Source: Trichoplusia ni
Taxonomy: Eukaryota; Arthropoda; Insecta; Lepidoptera; Noctuidae
Assembly (NCBI RefSeq): GCF_003590095.1
Contig: NC_039493.1
Span: forward strand, 2,976,001-3,040,000
Length of the DNA: 64,000 bases
Direction: 5' to 3'
Shown: one piece after another, positions 1 to 11,779 of the stretch
How positions within the stretch are numbered: position 1 is the stretch's first letter
Layout of the letters: each line of letters opens with the position of its first letter
Notes under the pieces: generated by a model
Told to the model about the DNA's origin: nothing
The model's database searches: none
What the model saw: only the letters and a program-made list of their open reading frames with translations
Position numbers and translations under genes: made by a program

Positions 1-94
1 GACTACAGCTGATTTTCTTCTATCGCCGACGTGTCGCGCCGCGACTCGCGCCTCTCGGACAAACTACCTACGCGCGAAACTTCATATAGGTAAC

Positions 95-270
95 TAGCTG
101 TTGCCCGCGACTTCGTCCGCGTGGTTAGAAGATATAAGTTAGGAATTTTTGAACGAAAGCCCTCGAAGATTGATATTTTTCCCCGTATTTGCCGCATTTT
201 CCATTAAATCTTCGCTCCTATTAGTTGTAGCGTAATTTTATATACCTAGCCTAAAACCTCAAATCAAATT
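95..270 (-). repeat. RTE-like short interspersed repeat, minus orientation
   Basis: On the minus strand this matches the second half of the copy at 22,916-23,172. Both carry 'ataggagcgaagat', then 'aatggaaaatg', then 'aacttatatctt', and end in a 'gacgaagtcgcgggcaacag' type tail. That GC-rich tail is a hallmark of abundant lepidopteran non-autonomous repeats. No coding capacity is seen. The element appears truncated at about 270, where AT-rich DNA begins. Confidence 0.75.
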
Positions 271-800
271 TTTTTGATGAAATTATTTATAATAATTTAA
301 AAAAAAATCAAGTTTTTTTTCATTTTTTGCATTTTCTGAGAAGATTTGACGGGTGAATTTTCGATTGAAAATTAGAGTGTTTTTTTATATTAATTCAAAA
401 TAAGGTGAAAAAATAAATATTTTAATCAAATAACTTACAGCGTATTTGGGACACAAAAAAGTAAGTTTTCACCAAATTTCGTTACAAAAATAAATTTTTG
501 TAAAAAATAAAAATAAAAAACCACAATCTTGGTTTTTTGGATCTTTCACATAAATTTTGAGGTTATGTGAAAAAAATGTAAACACAAAAGTTTTAGATCT
601 TTTTATTACCTACAACTTTGCCATTTGACTTTTTTTGATACGAATTTTACTTTTGCCGGAAATCGAGAAAAACCGTTTTTTACTCTTCAAACGTCACTCC
701 CACCCCCTTCCCGACCTCAGATCGCCCGTAAATTATTTTTACTTTCATTTTAAAAAAAATATTTTTTTTTAAATTATCGACCCTGGTGTACAAGTATAGA
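271..800. repeat. AT-rich block, probably part of a dispersed repeat
   Basis: Long A and T runs alternate with a GC-richer segment at about 655-730 (Pro/Ser-like codons but no open frame). The pattern resembles non-coding parts of lepidopteran dispersed repeats directly attached to the element at 95-270. No terminal repeats or target-site duplication are evident, so the family is unassigned. Confidence 0.35.
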
Positions 801-2603
801 CACGAAAAATATATATCACAACGTTTGAAATGTGCGACAAGCAAAATTAAACTGTAAGGTCACATCCACAATGATTTTTATTCCATGTTTACAAGTCGCT
901 CGGTAAATGCAACAATGGCGCCGCTGGGCGGTAAGATGTCACGTGCGCTCGTGGTTATACTATTTTCAAACTAATGTCTATGATAAAGAGTGCATATTAC
1001 ATTGTCTTAGGTTGGAATGGGTTACCCTGTTACAGTGTTACAGGGTAGTGAAAGGGTAACCTGTTCGGAACAGGGTTACAGTAATCCGTTCGAAGGTGTA
1101 ACATATGTCATAGGGTTTTTTCTTGAAGCGCTTAAAAAAACCCCTTCAAAAACCCTTTCAATGAGTATCCGGCCGGTCCCTGGTTTTCATAATGGCAAAT
1201 TTATTTTTAATACTAATTTCCTCAGCCTTAGGGAAAACTGAAATTTGCACAAGATCGTACCGACATACAAGTATAATCCCCACGTAAAAATCTTATCCCA
1301 ATTATTTCAATTTCTTCTTGCAAACTTCAAACCTTTCCACCTCAACCTTGAAACTATTATATAATAAACAAAACAATCTTAACAATACATCGGAGGAAGT
1401 GTTTAGTAATATAAACCGTAATATTTATTGCTTTGGAAGGCTCCCGACATTGAGACCGCGATGAAGTCACGCCGTATTTGTGGACGGAGCTGGACAACAC
1501 TACAACAGAGACCCCCTCTGATACATGCGATCAAACAGCGATTAGCAGGAAAATGTATCAGTATGTATCTGCGCAGATATTATAATGAGTAATTGTATCA
1601 ATTTGTGGTGTGGGCAGTAACCTTAGCTTACCGTTTTGCTACGACTTTGATTTACTTGCATCGTGAATATGGATTTGCCAATTCATCGATAATTGGCCAT
1701 GACTGTTACTGTTACTTCAATTAGTAAGTTTCGGAGAAAATTTTAGAGTGCCTCTACGTGAGCTGAACATCGCATCCAAGGATTCGAGTAGAGGAACCTC
1801 CTCTAACGTTCTGGGCAACTAGTTCAGCGACATTAATAAGAGGTAAGAGTTTAATAGAGTACGCTCTTACCGTCACGAAAACAAAAGACCTATGCGGTAC
1901 CTTTTAAACAAAGTAGCCAAAAACTTTTAAAGTAACTTACATAATGCCACAATTAAATAGTCAAAACCTGTTCCCTGAATTTGGTGACGTTATCATAAAG
2001 TATCAAAATTTTATTAAACTCTGGATTCAGTTTTGGTCAGCTCACCGAAACAGGCCAAAGAATGTAAGTGTTAATTTTAAACGTAATATTTATACAGATT
2101 TAGTTGACAAGACATATGTCAAACCCACTGCTGATCCCACGCAAGGATTGGAAACTGCTTTTTTTCTATTTACTGAAGGCAAGCGCTGAGTGAACATCTA
2201 CTGATTCTATGTATCACTATCCTATAGAAAACAATGATTGCTATTAGAATATTCTATTGATCACAAGAAATTTCTCGGAACCTGCTATCGTCTATTCTTA
2301 GTGTTAGATTTTAGTAGAACAAGTGACATTTAAGTAAACGATAAAGATTTAAGAACGATAATAAGCGGGAGATGTTTTTAAAAATAAATTGAATCTTTTC
2401 AAACACTTGCACCACAATAAGAAATGTATCATAATTAGGATTGCCATATACTGTAGTTAATTGATGTTTTTTCGTTAATATAAAGATAAAAAAAAATCTT
2501 TATTAATATGAATGTATCGAATTAGTTTTCTCAGTAAATGTTAAGACGTGCCCCAACTTGACCGCGAGTTCTCCTAACAATAGCCATAATAGTGAAAACT
2601 CAC
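801..2603. other. Non-coding stretch
   Basis: No supported gene. It contains a palindrome-rich block at 1,016-1,175, described separately, and short AT-rich ORFs without recognisable domains. Confidence 0.6.
1016..1175. repeat. Cluster of nested inverted repeats
   Basis: Three hairpins follow each other. TACCCTGT and ACAGGGTA are separated by 9 bases. AACCTGTT and AACAGGGTT face each other around CGG with a one-base bulge. An AGGGTTTTTT arm pairs with AAAAAACCC around the perfect palindrome AAGCGCTT. This may be the end of a fold-back DNA element, but I found no target-site duplication. Confidence 0.5.
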
Positions 2604-2747
2604 CAATGTCAATTGAGATGAGAGGCTTTTCTGTTAGTGATCGTGAGGAGTTGCTCGAGTGAGGCTGACTATCCGCTGAGGAGGTGGCGAGGCGCGCGAC
2701 TGCGGGCGGCGCGCGCGAGCCGGCGCGGCGCGGCCCGCGCGGGGGCG
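2604..2747 (-). CDS. Orphan internal exon candidate (unknown gene)
   Basis: A GC-rich 144-base segment on the minus strand is open throughout. It follows a pyrimidine-leaning tract ending in ATGTAG and is followed by a consensus donor (ATTG|GTGAGT at 2,604/2,603). Entry and exit phases are both 1. The encoded segment is Ala/Pro/Arg-rich at first, then Ser-rich and ends LTEKPLISIDIG, which reads like real protein. I recognise no domain and no partner exons, so the gene it would belong to is unknown. It could instead be a CpG-rich regulatory island with a chance donor. Confidence 0.3.
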
Positions 2748-5700
2748 CTACATGAAACAATCGCTCGATCTGTGCACCAGCACCCACGCTAAGTCCTCAC
2801 ACAGATGCTGCGGCTACACACTTGCTAAATCTACGGCCTTTTCTATTTTTTCCCTTTCTGCCCCAAATGGGGATCTCCCTCATTTTCGTATAAATGGTTG
2901 AACATTGATAACTTAAGGATAGTAGATCACCAGAGGTCGTGGATGCAAGAGTATTTAACGAAAATAAAGCTAACAAAAGGAAATCCTGGCAGCGTAATAG
3001 GTTAAATTTACGTTTAAAATCTCTGTCTCTGGCAAATGTTGTATGAAGCCTTACTATGCAAGTGAGAACGTAAAAGTAAATCAGCCCAATATGAATTTGA
3101 ATTCAACCTTAATAGATGGATGAATCGCTCTCGTGGGTACTGCTAATAAGTATTACTAGAACAACACACAAACAAATCCGACAGGTAACTCATCGCCCAC
3201 AAATGTTTGAATTAAGAATTCAAGAGACATCAGCAGACATTTTTAATTCAAACTCAGATGCGCAGGCGTCGCCCGTCGGATGCCTTAAAAATGGAAACAA
3301 TACAATAAGTAATATAAAGTGTTTATTATTTGCAGTCACGTACAAAAACATTTTAGATGACAATATGTCCATAAAATGAATTGACCTGAGGGTATGTTTT
3401 TTATTTAGTCAATGTTGACTCAAATCTTACTAAGGTTTTTGTTTAGTGCACATGCGTAGAATCAACATACATATTATCTTCAAGTATTTTCAATTCACAT
3501 TTTAACGTATTTTATGCCATGTATATATTAGTAAACAATTAGAATAAAAATTACCCACTATGGATACAGCTGTCAGTTGTCAGTTGTTTTCGTCGGATGA
3601 CTAATCTCACAACTTTATGACAGACACATCTATGTTGTTGAATCCATTTTATCGTTACTATATGACATACAACCATCTATTACAGTTCACTTAGCATACT
3701 GATTAAAGTGATTAATATAATGTCTGTTATCGAGAAGAACCAATTGATTAAATACGTATGATACAATGAAACCCACTCAAATATTGACAATGAACTTAAT
3801 ATTCTTGTCGAAAATACTGTTATCAGAAGTGGATCACTTGAAGCAGGTTAATGGGGGTATTGCCAGAAAGTGTACAAATAAAAGTAAATAAATTCGAGCA
3901 ATGAGTTTAATGGTACTTATTTGCATAGATAGTGTGGCTCTACTGGGTGACAGTGATGCATGCTTACAAGTATTTGGGTGAAAACACTTTCGATAAACTC
4001 CATTTTTTTTATCCTAACTTCTATAATACAAACATATTCTTATTTGACTTTAATTATCCGTATCCAAAACAATCCGAACCCAAATACAATATTGTATTTA
4101 TTTAGTTTTCGTCAACCGCGACATATGCCCGGCAGAGCCCACCTGTTGGCAATGTCAGCGCTTGCGCAGGTGACGTCACTGCTCGCTAGTTCGATACTAA
4201 TCGCCGCGATCCCGCCGTTAGGAGATCCTGCACGCCTTGGACAGGGTGTGCGCCCGCGCAAGTCGTAATAAATATAAACTTTCTCGACACACATGAAAAT
4301 TAAAGTGATGTGATTTCAGGTTTCAATTACATTGCTGCTATCCGCGTTATACCACATTATTAATCATACTTCTTGTATATTGAAAAAGACATTCGATTTG
4401 TAGAATAAGGCAGTCCGTTTTCAAAATTGAATACGTTCTATATCATGTTTAAGTAGTTTTAAGCCTATCGAATTATTTTTCAATCAAAAGATCTCACGTA
4501 AATTCTTTCAAAATCCGTTGTAGAGGTAAAACTTTTTTATACGTGAATCGAAATCGAAGTAAAGAATCAGAACATACCAGTTTTACCTCTTTATAAGTAT
4601 CTGCAAGCCCTGCGGATCGTCGGCAGTGTGTAAGTGAGGGTAATCGCATTGCATCAGTTGCAGCGGCCGTAGGCGTGTAATGGCGCCTAATGATCGCGAG
4701 TTAGACGCGTGATTGATTGCGGCTCCACTGCCATGGGAAATGACAGCGCTCGTTATGAACCGGCAATGAAGGACAAGGCTTAAGATGTTTAGGAAGTGTC
4801 GCGTAATCAGAGGAATTGAAGGAATGCACTGCATTCCTTTGTGAAGTTGTATGAACCTTTTTGGGATTAGTGAAAGTGGATGCTTTACAGAATCTAGTTC
4901 TAGATGGAATTTCCTTCAACACATTTATGGCAGTAGACCTATCATTTACAAAATAATTAAGAAATGTAGCTATGCGCCTTAAGTAATGGTTTCTATATAA
5001 TTAACGATTTAAGATGAACTACACGTAAAAAGTTAAAATGGTATCAGTTTCCAAACTTAAATAAAACATTTATCCACCATACACATAAAATCCATGTAAT
5101 CATCAAAAATAGCTTTGAAATAATAACCCTATGCCTAAAACTGCATTAGCACACAACTTCACATGATGCTCACATGGTACCGTGGGCAAAGATGAGTTGT
5201 AGAATGGACTATAATGTATAATGTAGATGTGTTGGCATGGTCATGGCGGTGTGATGTCGGCTGAGGACGGCGCACTTTATGTTCCGCCTAATGGGTGTCG
5301 TGTTCTTCGTGTGTGGTGCGTGTCCACTTGTCTGTCGGCTTGCGGTGGCAGTCACACGAGCTGTGTGAATTTACTTTGAAAATTGTAAATTTTTACGGTG
5401 ACGTCATATTCATGTCTATGTTTCTGCCTTCTCATCGGCTGATAGCTATTCTAAAACTTTGTATGTATATCTTTTAATCTCCAATCGACGACGTTACTTA
5501 GCAAAAACCTAATTTTCGTACTGTTCCAAATTATTCTCTCCAATTATGATCGTTAATTAAACATACTTAATGTAAACATAGAGTCAAGTATAGCAGCTAA
5601 TTAATTTATAGTTGTTTTTCCTGTCGCTCATTCCTGGCAGGGCCCGGGAGGGGCACTAATGGCCCCATTACACCATGCACCATGCGCAGTGAGGCAGACA

Positions 5701-8320
5701 GCGCGTGTAATTGCCCACCGCGGTCGACACGGCAACCATACCCGATGTACACTGGGCACCGTGGAGAATTCAATCATGGGACTCATCGGGAATCATTACT
5801 AATTATGATGTGAGAAAGTTTTTGTGTTCACTTGTTAGCTGCGGATACGAGTGTTACCAGTTGAATTGTAGTAAGAGTAAATTGATTTTGTTTCATGGTA
5901 CTTACTTGACTGTTATTTGCTAAGGAATTGTGGAGAAGAAGCACAAGCTAGAAGGGCCTGGACTGCCGAATTAGAGTATACTATAAAACTAAGAACTACT
6001 TGGCAAAGTATGATATTGTGTAATTAACTTTAGTATAGGTAAATATATCATACAACTTACTAATGGGCTGCAAGTTTATGCAGTATTATTTTACTAACTG
6101 CTTTAATTCTCCTAAGCGGTAAATCAATACCAACTTTATTATCTTAACATTTATCGTTTACTTAACATAAATCTATTATCGCCTACCTTCCCCGACCCCC
6201 GGTCAACCCAGACGGTATGATAACATAATAATTAGTTATAATGTCTATGTAAACATGCCGCGTCTATCTGCAGGCTATAGGTAACGACCCACGCGCTGTG
6301 GTCTATGACCACTATCTGTGTTCACAGACCTACCTACATGTCATGCACCGAATTAGAAATGATACCAGCTGCTAATTAATTATAATGTTCAATTAGATAC
6401 AATTTGTGGATAAACGCCCGCTCTATTTGTGTATGAACTCTTTAGTGTTTTCATACTAAGCGGGGTCATGTGATGGGACCCCTTTAGGACAAGTCTAATT
6501 ATCTAAATTCGTTCATAGTCCAGTGCATAAGCAAATTGTAAGTCTGGATTCTAAATATTTAAGTAAAAGGACATCCAGACAGATGGTTTCTATGTATTGT
6601 TGTGGCATTGTTACGACGGAAATATGTGATGTTGTGTTTGTTAGGAATGAGATATAATTTCTACATAATATGCCGTCGATAAACAACAGCTAGTGTAGAG
6701 GCTGCTTCCCGCTATTTGTGTGTCACGAGTGTTTCTGTCACAACAATAGCCTTATGCAAAGAATGTAAACAAAGGAAATTATTTGTTATTCTTGTTGTTG
6801 TATAATACTATTTTCTATCTACACATAATTTCTTCGTATTTATACATTTCGACGACTATGCCTCTGCATTCATATGGAAGTGACTAATTTTATTAGCCAA
6901 GTCATAGCTCTAGCTTTCTATTATGAACATCTGCGACAGTTTGTCCCCGATGGAACAGCAAAATGATCGACACCGTGCAACGCCCTAATGTAGTGTGGAA
7001 ATCATACGCTGTAGAACAAGATCACTCGATAGAATTCATACCCATGTAATCATAGTCTGCTTCGAGCGCGTCTACTTTTAGCCAACTTTATACATGTTTT
7101 CATAAATGTGCATCCTCGCGGGAGCACATACCTCGCCTGACCTTTCCGGAGCCAGCCTTCTCTGATATTGCTTTACCTGTGTCGCGAACAATTACTTAAG
7201 TATAGTAAAGTACTAAAATCATTAAATTGATGCAAATATTAGTTGTCAAATTATTTTCACGACGAAACTTGTAATGATTAAGTAGTTACAATTGTTGTCT
7301 TCGATTTGATTACCTTCTGACTCATACTGACCGTATAACAAATTAGCCTATTGAAAGAATATACGGTTTAATACAGCTGGTCGGTAACCAGTATCAAAAA
7401 TGAACTATGGTATTTATTTTTATTTGTTATAGGGGCCACAAAAACTCATCATCTGAGTAAATTACAACTGCCCCGATCGTGGAACACTTAAGAATATCAT
7501 ATTCCACAAATTAAGTATCTACACAGGAGAGCACAATGCTAGTAATTGGCGGCCAGCTGGCCACCCGACAGGGACTGCATTACTCAACTTGAACCCAACA
7601 GATCAACAGGCGACCACTCAACTCATGTTGTACAATATGCGGTAATTGTGTGATAGGCACGTGCGTGATACCGCACCGGCTAGGAATAGGCGCCTAGACG
7701 ACTTGCGACATGAGCACCGGCTGATAAACAACCATTGCTAAAGGTATTGTGCAAAACTTATGCTGATTGTGCATGTTCATATCACAGAGACTTAAGACGA
7801 TATTAATAATGTAATTATGGAAAGTAACTTCCTGATGCAACGAACGTATTTCTTAATCTGTAGAAGCAGATATCTTATTTTTATATCCGTGCCCAAAAAG
7901 GAATTTAATGAAACAAAATGAAACCAGTAAGATTTTGATGTCTTTTTCAATGTGTATTATCTTTTGACTCCGATATAAACTATCAACTTAAGTCTTATTT
8001 AATTATGTATCTTACATTAATTAAGGTCGTAACATTTACAAGATCATCTCTTGCATATTTTGGTAAATATTTTATGCTAATTAAGTATGACTTTCGTTTA
8101 ATGTTAAGTCAACATTACGGTCGAATCAGTGTGTAATGAATATGTCACGGCCGTCGTGGTGTCGGTAACACTCGTACATGCATACAGACAGACAGACAAA
8201 CATCAAACGAAACCTTCACAATAAGACTAGACTTAAGCATTACCTACTTAGTTACTAAAGCGAAACCTTAATATCTATGAACTATAATTTTGTATGTCAG
8301 CAGTCCTCTTCAGATTTAAT
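2748..8320. other. Non-coding stretch with one GC-rich island
   Basis: No supported gene. A GC-rich island at about 4,115-4,265 stands out from AT-rich flanks. It carries GCGCAGGTGACGTCA (4,164-4,178), which joins an NRF1-like half and a full CRE. A second CRE lies at 5,399-5,406. Short ORFs across the island on both strands lack domains and splice structure. Confidence 0.55.
4115..4265. promoter_or_regulatory. GC-rich island with CRE and NRF1-like sites
   Basis: On the minus strand TGACGTCACCTGCGCAAGCG combines a bZIP CRE palindrome with an NRF1/Erect-wing-like core. The 15-mer GCGCAGGTGACGTCA recurs exactly at 19,602-19,616. Regulatory function is inferred from motifs only. Confidence 0.35.
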
Positions 8321-8324
8321 TACC

Positions 8325-8425
8325 CTACTAATTTTATAAACGCGAAAGTTTGTATGTTTGTTCCTGTTTCACGCAAAAACCAATTAACAGATTGAGAAAA
8401 AACCTGACACTCAGATATTTTTTTT
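8325..8425 (+). repeat. 5' part of an RTE-like short repeat
   Basis: It begins 'ccctactaattttataaacgcgaaagtttgtatgtttgt' in character, the same start as the copy at 60,361. It continues through an 'aaaaaccaattaacagattgag' type segment and is then lost. This is a truncated non-autonomous element. Confidence 0.7.
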
Positions 8426-8429
8426 AATC

Positions 8430-11400
8430 AGAATTATCGCAAAGTATAGTTTCCAAGATTTTATGTTCATATAGGGATAATTTTCGATTTATATAGGTTT
8501 TGGACAGGGGTACAGCTAAAATTATATTTTTTTTCCTTGGTTGATAATAAAGCTGATGGAAAACACGAAAATAACTTAAAGATATCTTTATCAACTCAAA
8601 TCAAATAAGCATCTAGATTAGAAATAAATATAATCTGCATTTCCAGTTTCTGTAAATGTCAAGTTTCGCAAAGCAACAATTTGCTTGAAAACATTTGAAA
8701 ACGATTGGTTCCATCTGAGTGAATACTCTAAACATTCAAAGTAGGTAAATAAGTGATATAATTTAACCAAATCGGAGCCTTACGCCCGCGGACATGACGT
8801 CACCACTCATCAGACGCCATCAGTGCCAAATGTAACATCACACCTATAATTATTATAATTACTAGCTTTTTTAAATATTTGTTTGTGTTAGGGCGTAGGC
8901 TGAGCCTAAACAGACAATAACTCAGTGTAAGCGAGACCTACACAACAGACTCATAATTGGTCCTTGTTATTTCTGACCTTGCGTTTTGACATCGATAAAT
9001 AACAATTTGGAATAACCATGACTCTGAGCGCGAAGTCCCTAATTTGCAACCTAGCTAGATAGTTCTAGGTTCTTTGTAAAATTGTATATATTGGTATTGG
9101 TATAGAAAACATGAAGTCGACTAGGGTAATTAAACAAGCAATCCTCCTCAAGTTTATCAATGCCAGTTAAATAACCATTGTATAGTCTATAATTAATTTG
9201 ACAGCAAAATAAAATAAAAATATAAATGATGACATATAAATGATCCGTATAAATGATCACAAAGGACCAAATTAATCAATACAACAAGCACAAAAGAATC
9301 TCAACGATGGAGCAACATTCGCAAAAAAGCGATACACCGGCCGTTGACACAATACCGCTAATGTTTTGACTACATCGGTACTCGCATGTAATAACGAATG
9401 CATTGTTGACATAATTAACGATCAACGAATCGTGTACTTACTTAACAAACATAAAGAAATCATAAAAACCTTTACATGAATTGATAACAAATAACCCACG
9501 GTCAGTTTTATCGAATTCACTTTCATAACACGGAAACGTTTATTAAAACCAATAATTGTTTTATTAACTCGTTTAATAATAGCTGCGTGGGAACCGTGTT
9601 ATTTAACATCGTGTAAGATTATTTCGAGAAACCTGAACCTGATCGCGACCCGCTGCGCAGGCGCAGGTTCAGTGGCGTGCGCCTGCGCTGGCCTAGCTAC
9701 GAGTAGATCGACGCGCTATTCGGTCCTTACAGCCGTGTTTCTTGGCCTTAACTAAAGCCTGCAAGTTCAAAACTGTTCCCTTCAAGTACACTACCCCTAT
9801 ATTTATCTCGTCTACCTTATTACCTACGAGTTTCTAGTTACTCCACGCAGATGATGCTATCTGATGTAATATCTCATTCGTCAACTATTTGTTGATCACG
9901 ACGTTATGATCATACAGCTCGGTGACTAAGTTCCCGATCTGAGTAATTTGACAACTGTTGTGCCAGAACTAAGGTAATCCGAACAGTTATATCAACTAAT
10001 CTCTTTCTAAAGTTGGCAATAAATTGTTGCCTTAAAGTTTTGGTCGCTGTGAGAAGTACCAAATGATTCATAAAACCCGTTTGTATATCTATGGGTAGTT
10101 AGACAGTTCGGTAGACATTAGATAGCACTGTTTGATGTTTAAGTTCTAACAAAGAAAACAGCGCTTTTACTTGATTATACTTTACTCCAATGAGCGTGGG
10201 AACTTAAACATAATTAAGTTTTATCAATGATACTCTAATAGACCATTGTTAACCAAACATTTAATATCTTACCAAACTATAAATAATTAAATTAATATGA
10301 CTAAAAAATACTTTGAAAAATTTCAAACAATGCCGAAAACAGATGGTATTCTGATCAACCTTGTTGAATTTATGGGACCAACAAAATCGTTTTTTCTAGT
10401 CCGATGTTAACAAACATAATAAATCCCGACGAATTCAGAAACTCCTCCGTTTTGAAGCCGGTTGAAAAATAAACTGCGCAGTGCACAAAGGGTAGGTTTT
10501 AAATTTTAATTGAACTTCGAAATTACTCTGTGTCACCTCTACGATGAAAACATTATACCTAAGTAGGTAGGAACTAAATTATTTATAAACTAAATGTGGG
10601 TGGAAACTCATAAAAACAAGTGACGAACTACCAGTCTAGAACAGTCTTCCATCTAGGTTCACAAAGTGAAGTCAATCTTATAAAGGACCAGAATTACAAA
10701 AAAGTAAATACCCGATCAAAATGATTATGAGTCACTAAGACCTCACAGAGACAACCAACCATTGTGTGTCCACCAAAATAGGCGATAAAGACCACAAGGC
10801 GTTTATTTAGGCTTACAAGGAGCAACAGACGGCAAACAAGGCTACTCATGACAAATATGGAAATAGTTATGAGATTTAGATGGAGTAGCTTCAAACTGAG
10901 GATTACGCTGCGGAGTAGGCACCAACAAGAATCCAAGAAGCAGGTGCGCAAACAAGCCCCCGGCGCACACCTAGACGCGAAGATATTTGTTATGATCACA
11001 ACACGCGGGACAAAGCCGGCGCATTCCGCCAGCGAGACAAACATCAACGTAAGCAAACAACATCCTCACTCAAACATGCGATCATTACATCCATGTTACT
11101 CATGCAACACTATGTCACAGACACATCACTCTTATGCCCAACTATAACTAATCCACTCATAAGTAAAATGAATAAATACGTGTGCCGAGCGCTTAATTTA
11201 TGCGCGGACACGTTTAAAAAATACAAACTGTCAAATGCCGACGACATGGGCAGCGCTCAGCTGAGCGCCGAGAGCCACACAAGCCCAGACGTCAAGTCTT
11301 GAGAACTTACCTGTAACACAGCCGCCGGCCGCTAGGACAGCTCGCCCGTTATCATTTAAATTTGAAACAATCGCTCAAAACTAGAGTATCTTCCAGTGCA

Positions 11401-11450
11401 CAGTTCAATTTCCACCTTTATGTTAATTATAACTTATATTAACAGTTATT
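8430..11450. other. Non-coding stretch
   Basis: No supported gene. A CRE lies at 8,795-8,802 and interlocked inverted repeats at 9,633-9,688. The segment 10,690-11,310 is somewhat GC-richer and open on both strands, but it lacks recognisable protein features. A 16-base perfect palindrome lies at 11,253-11,268. Confidence 0.55.
9633..9688. repeat. Two interlocked inverted repeats in a GC-rich island
   Basis: CTGAACCTG (9,633-9,641) is the reverse complement of CAGGTTCAG (9,664-9,672). GCGCAGGCGCA (9,655-9,665) is the reverse complement of TGCGCCTGCGC (9,678-9,688). The arms alternate, so both hairpins cannot fully form at once. The left arm of the second pair also contains an NRF1-like TGCGCAGGCGCA, and the first pair contains nuclear-receptor-like TGAACCT/AGGTTCA halves. 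Confidence 0.7.
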
Positions 11451-11459
11451 AAAGCTCAC

Positions 11460-11765
11460 GTGTTATTGCGAAGCGTTAGTGTTAGTTGTTTTAATTCAGT
11501 ATATTCGCGAAGTCGTTTCGTTCGTGTCGGCCGCTCGGTATGCACTTTTGGGGTCACTCGGGGTCGATTGGTTTTATTGTGTTTTTTCGCGTGGAGCGGC
11601 TTCGAGCGTGCGAGCATGGGTCGACGTGGCGTGCGGCGCGGTCGGCGTCCGAGCGATCACTGCGCGAAGTGACCCGCGCCCGCCGCCGGCCGCGGGATGC
11701 GCGCGCGCACCTCCTACTCCTCCCTCAACCCTCTCCTGCAGGCTTTCGTGCCCTAAAAGATAAAA
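11460..11765 (+). promoter_or_regulatory. CpG-rich promoter or 5' exon candidate
   Basis: This is a sharp CpG-rich island of about 300 bases in AT-rich DNA. A TTCAGT initiator-like element lies near 11,495 and is followed by CpG-rich sequence typical of an arthropod 5' leader. Several overlapping short frames are open, the longest about 100 codons, but they are Arg/Ala/Pro-rich with no domain. I found no convincing splice donor. It could be the start of an unrecognised transcript, coding or not. The strand is inferred only from the initiator. Confidence 0.35.
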
Positions 11766-11779
11766 CACTTATCGAAACG

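Noticed and set aside
10694..11147. 120-codon minus ORF and 99-codon plus ORF
   Set aside because: No domain, no splice structure and overlapping frames on both strands; composition alone explains them.
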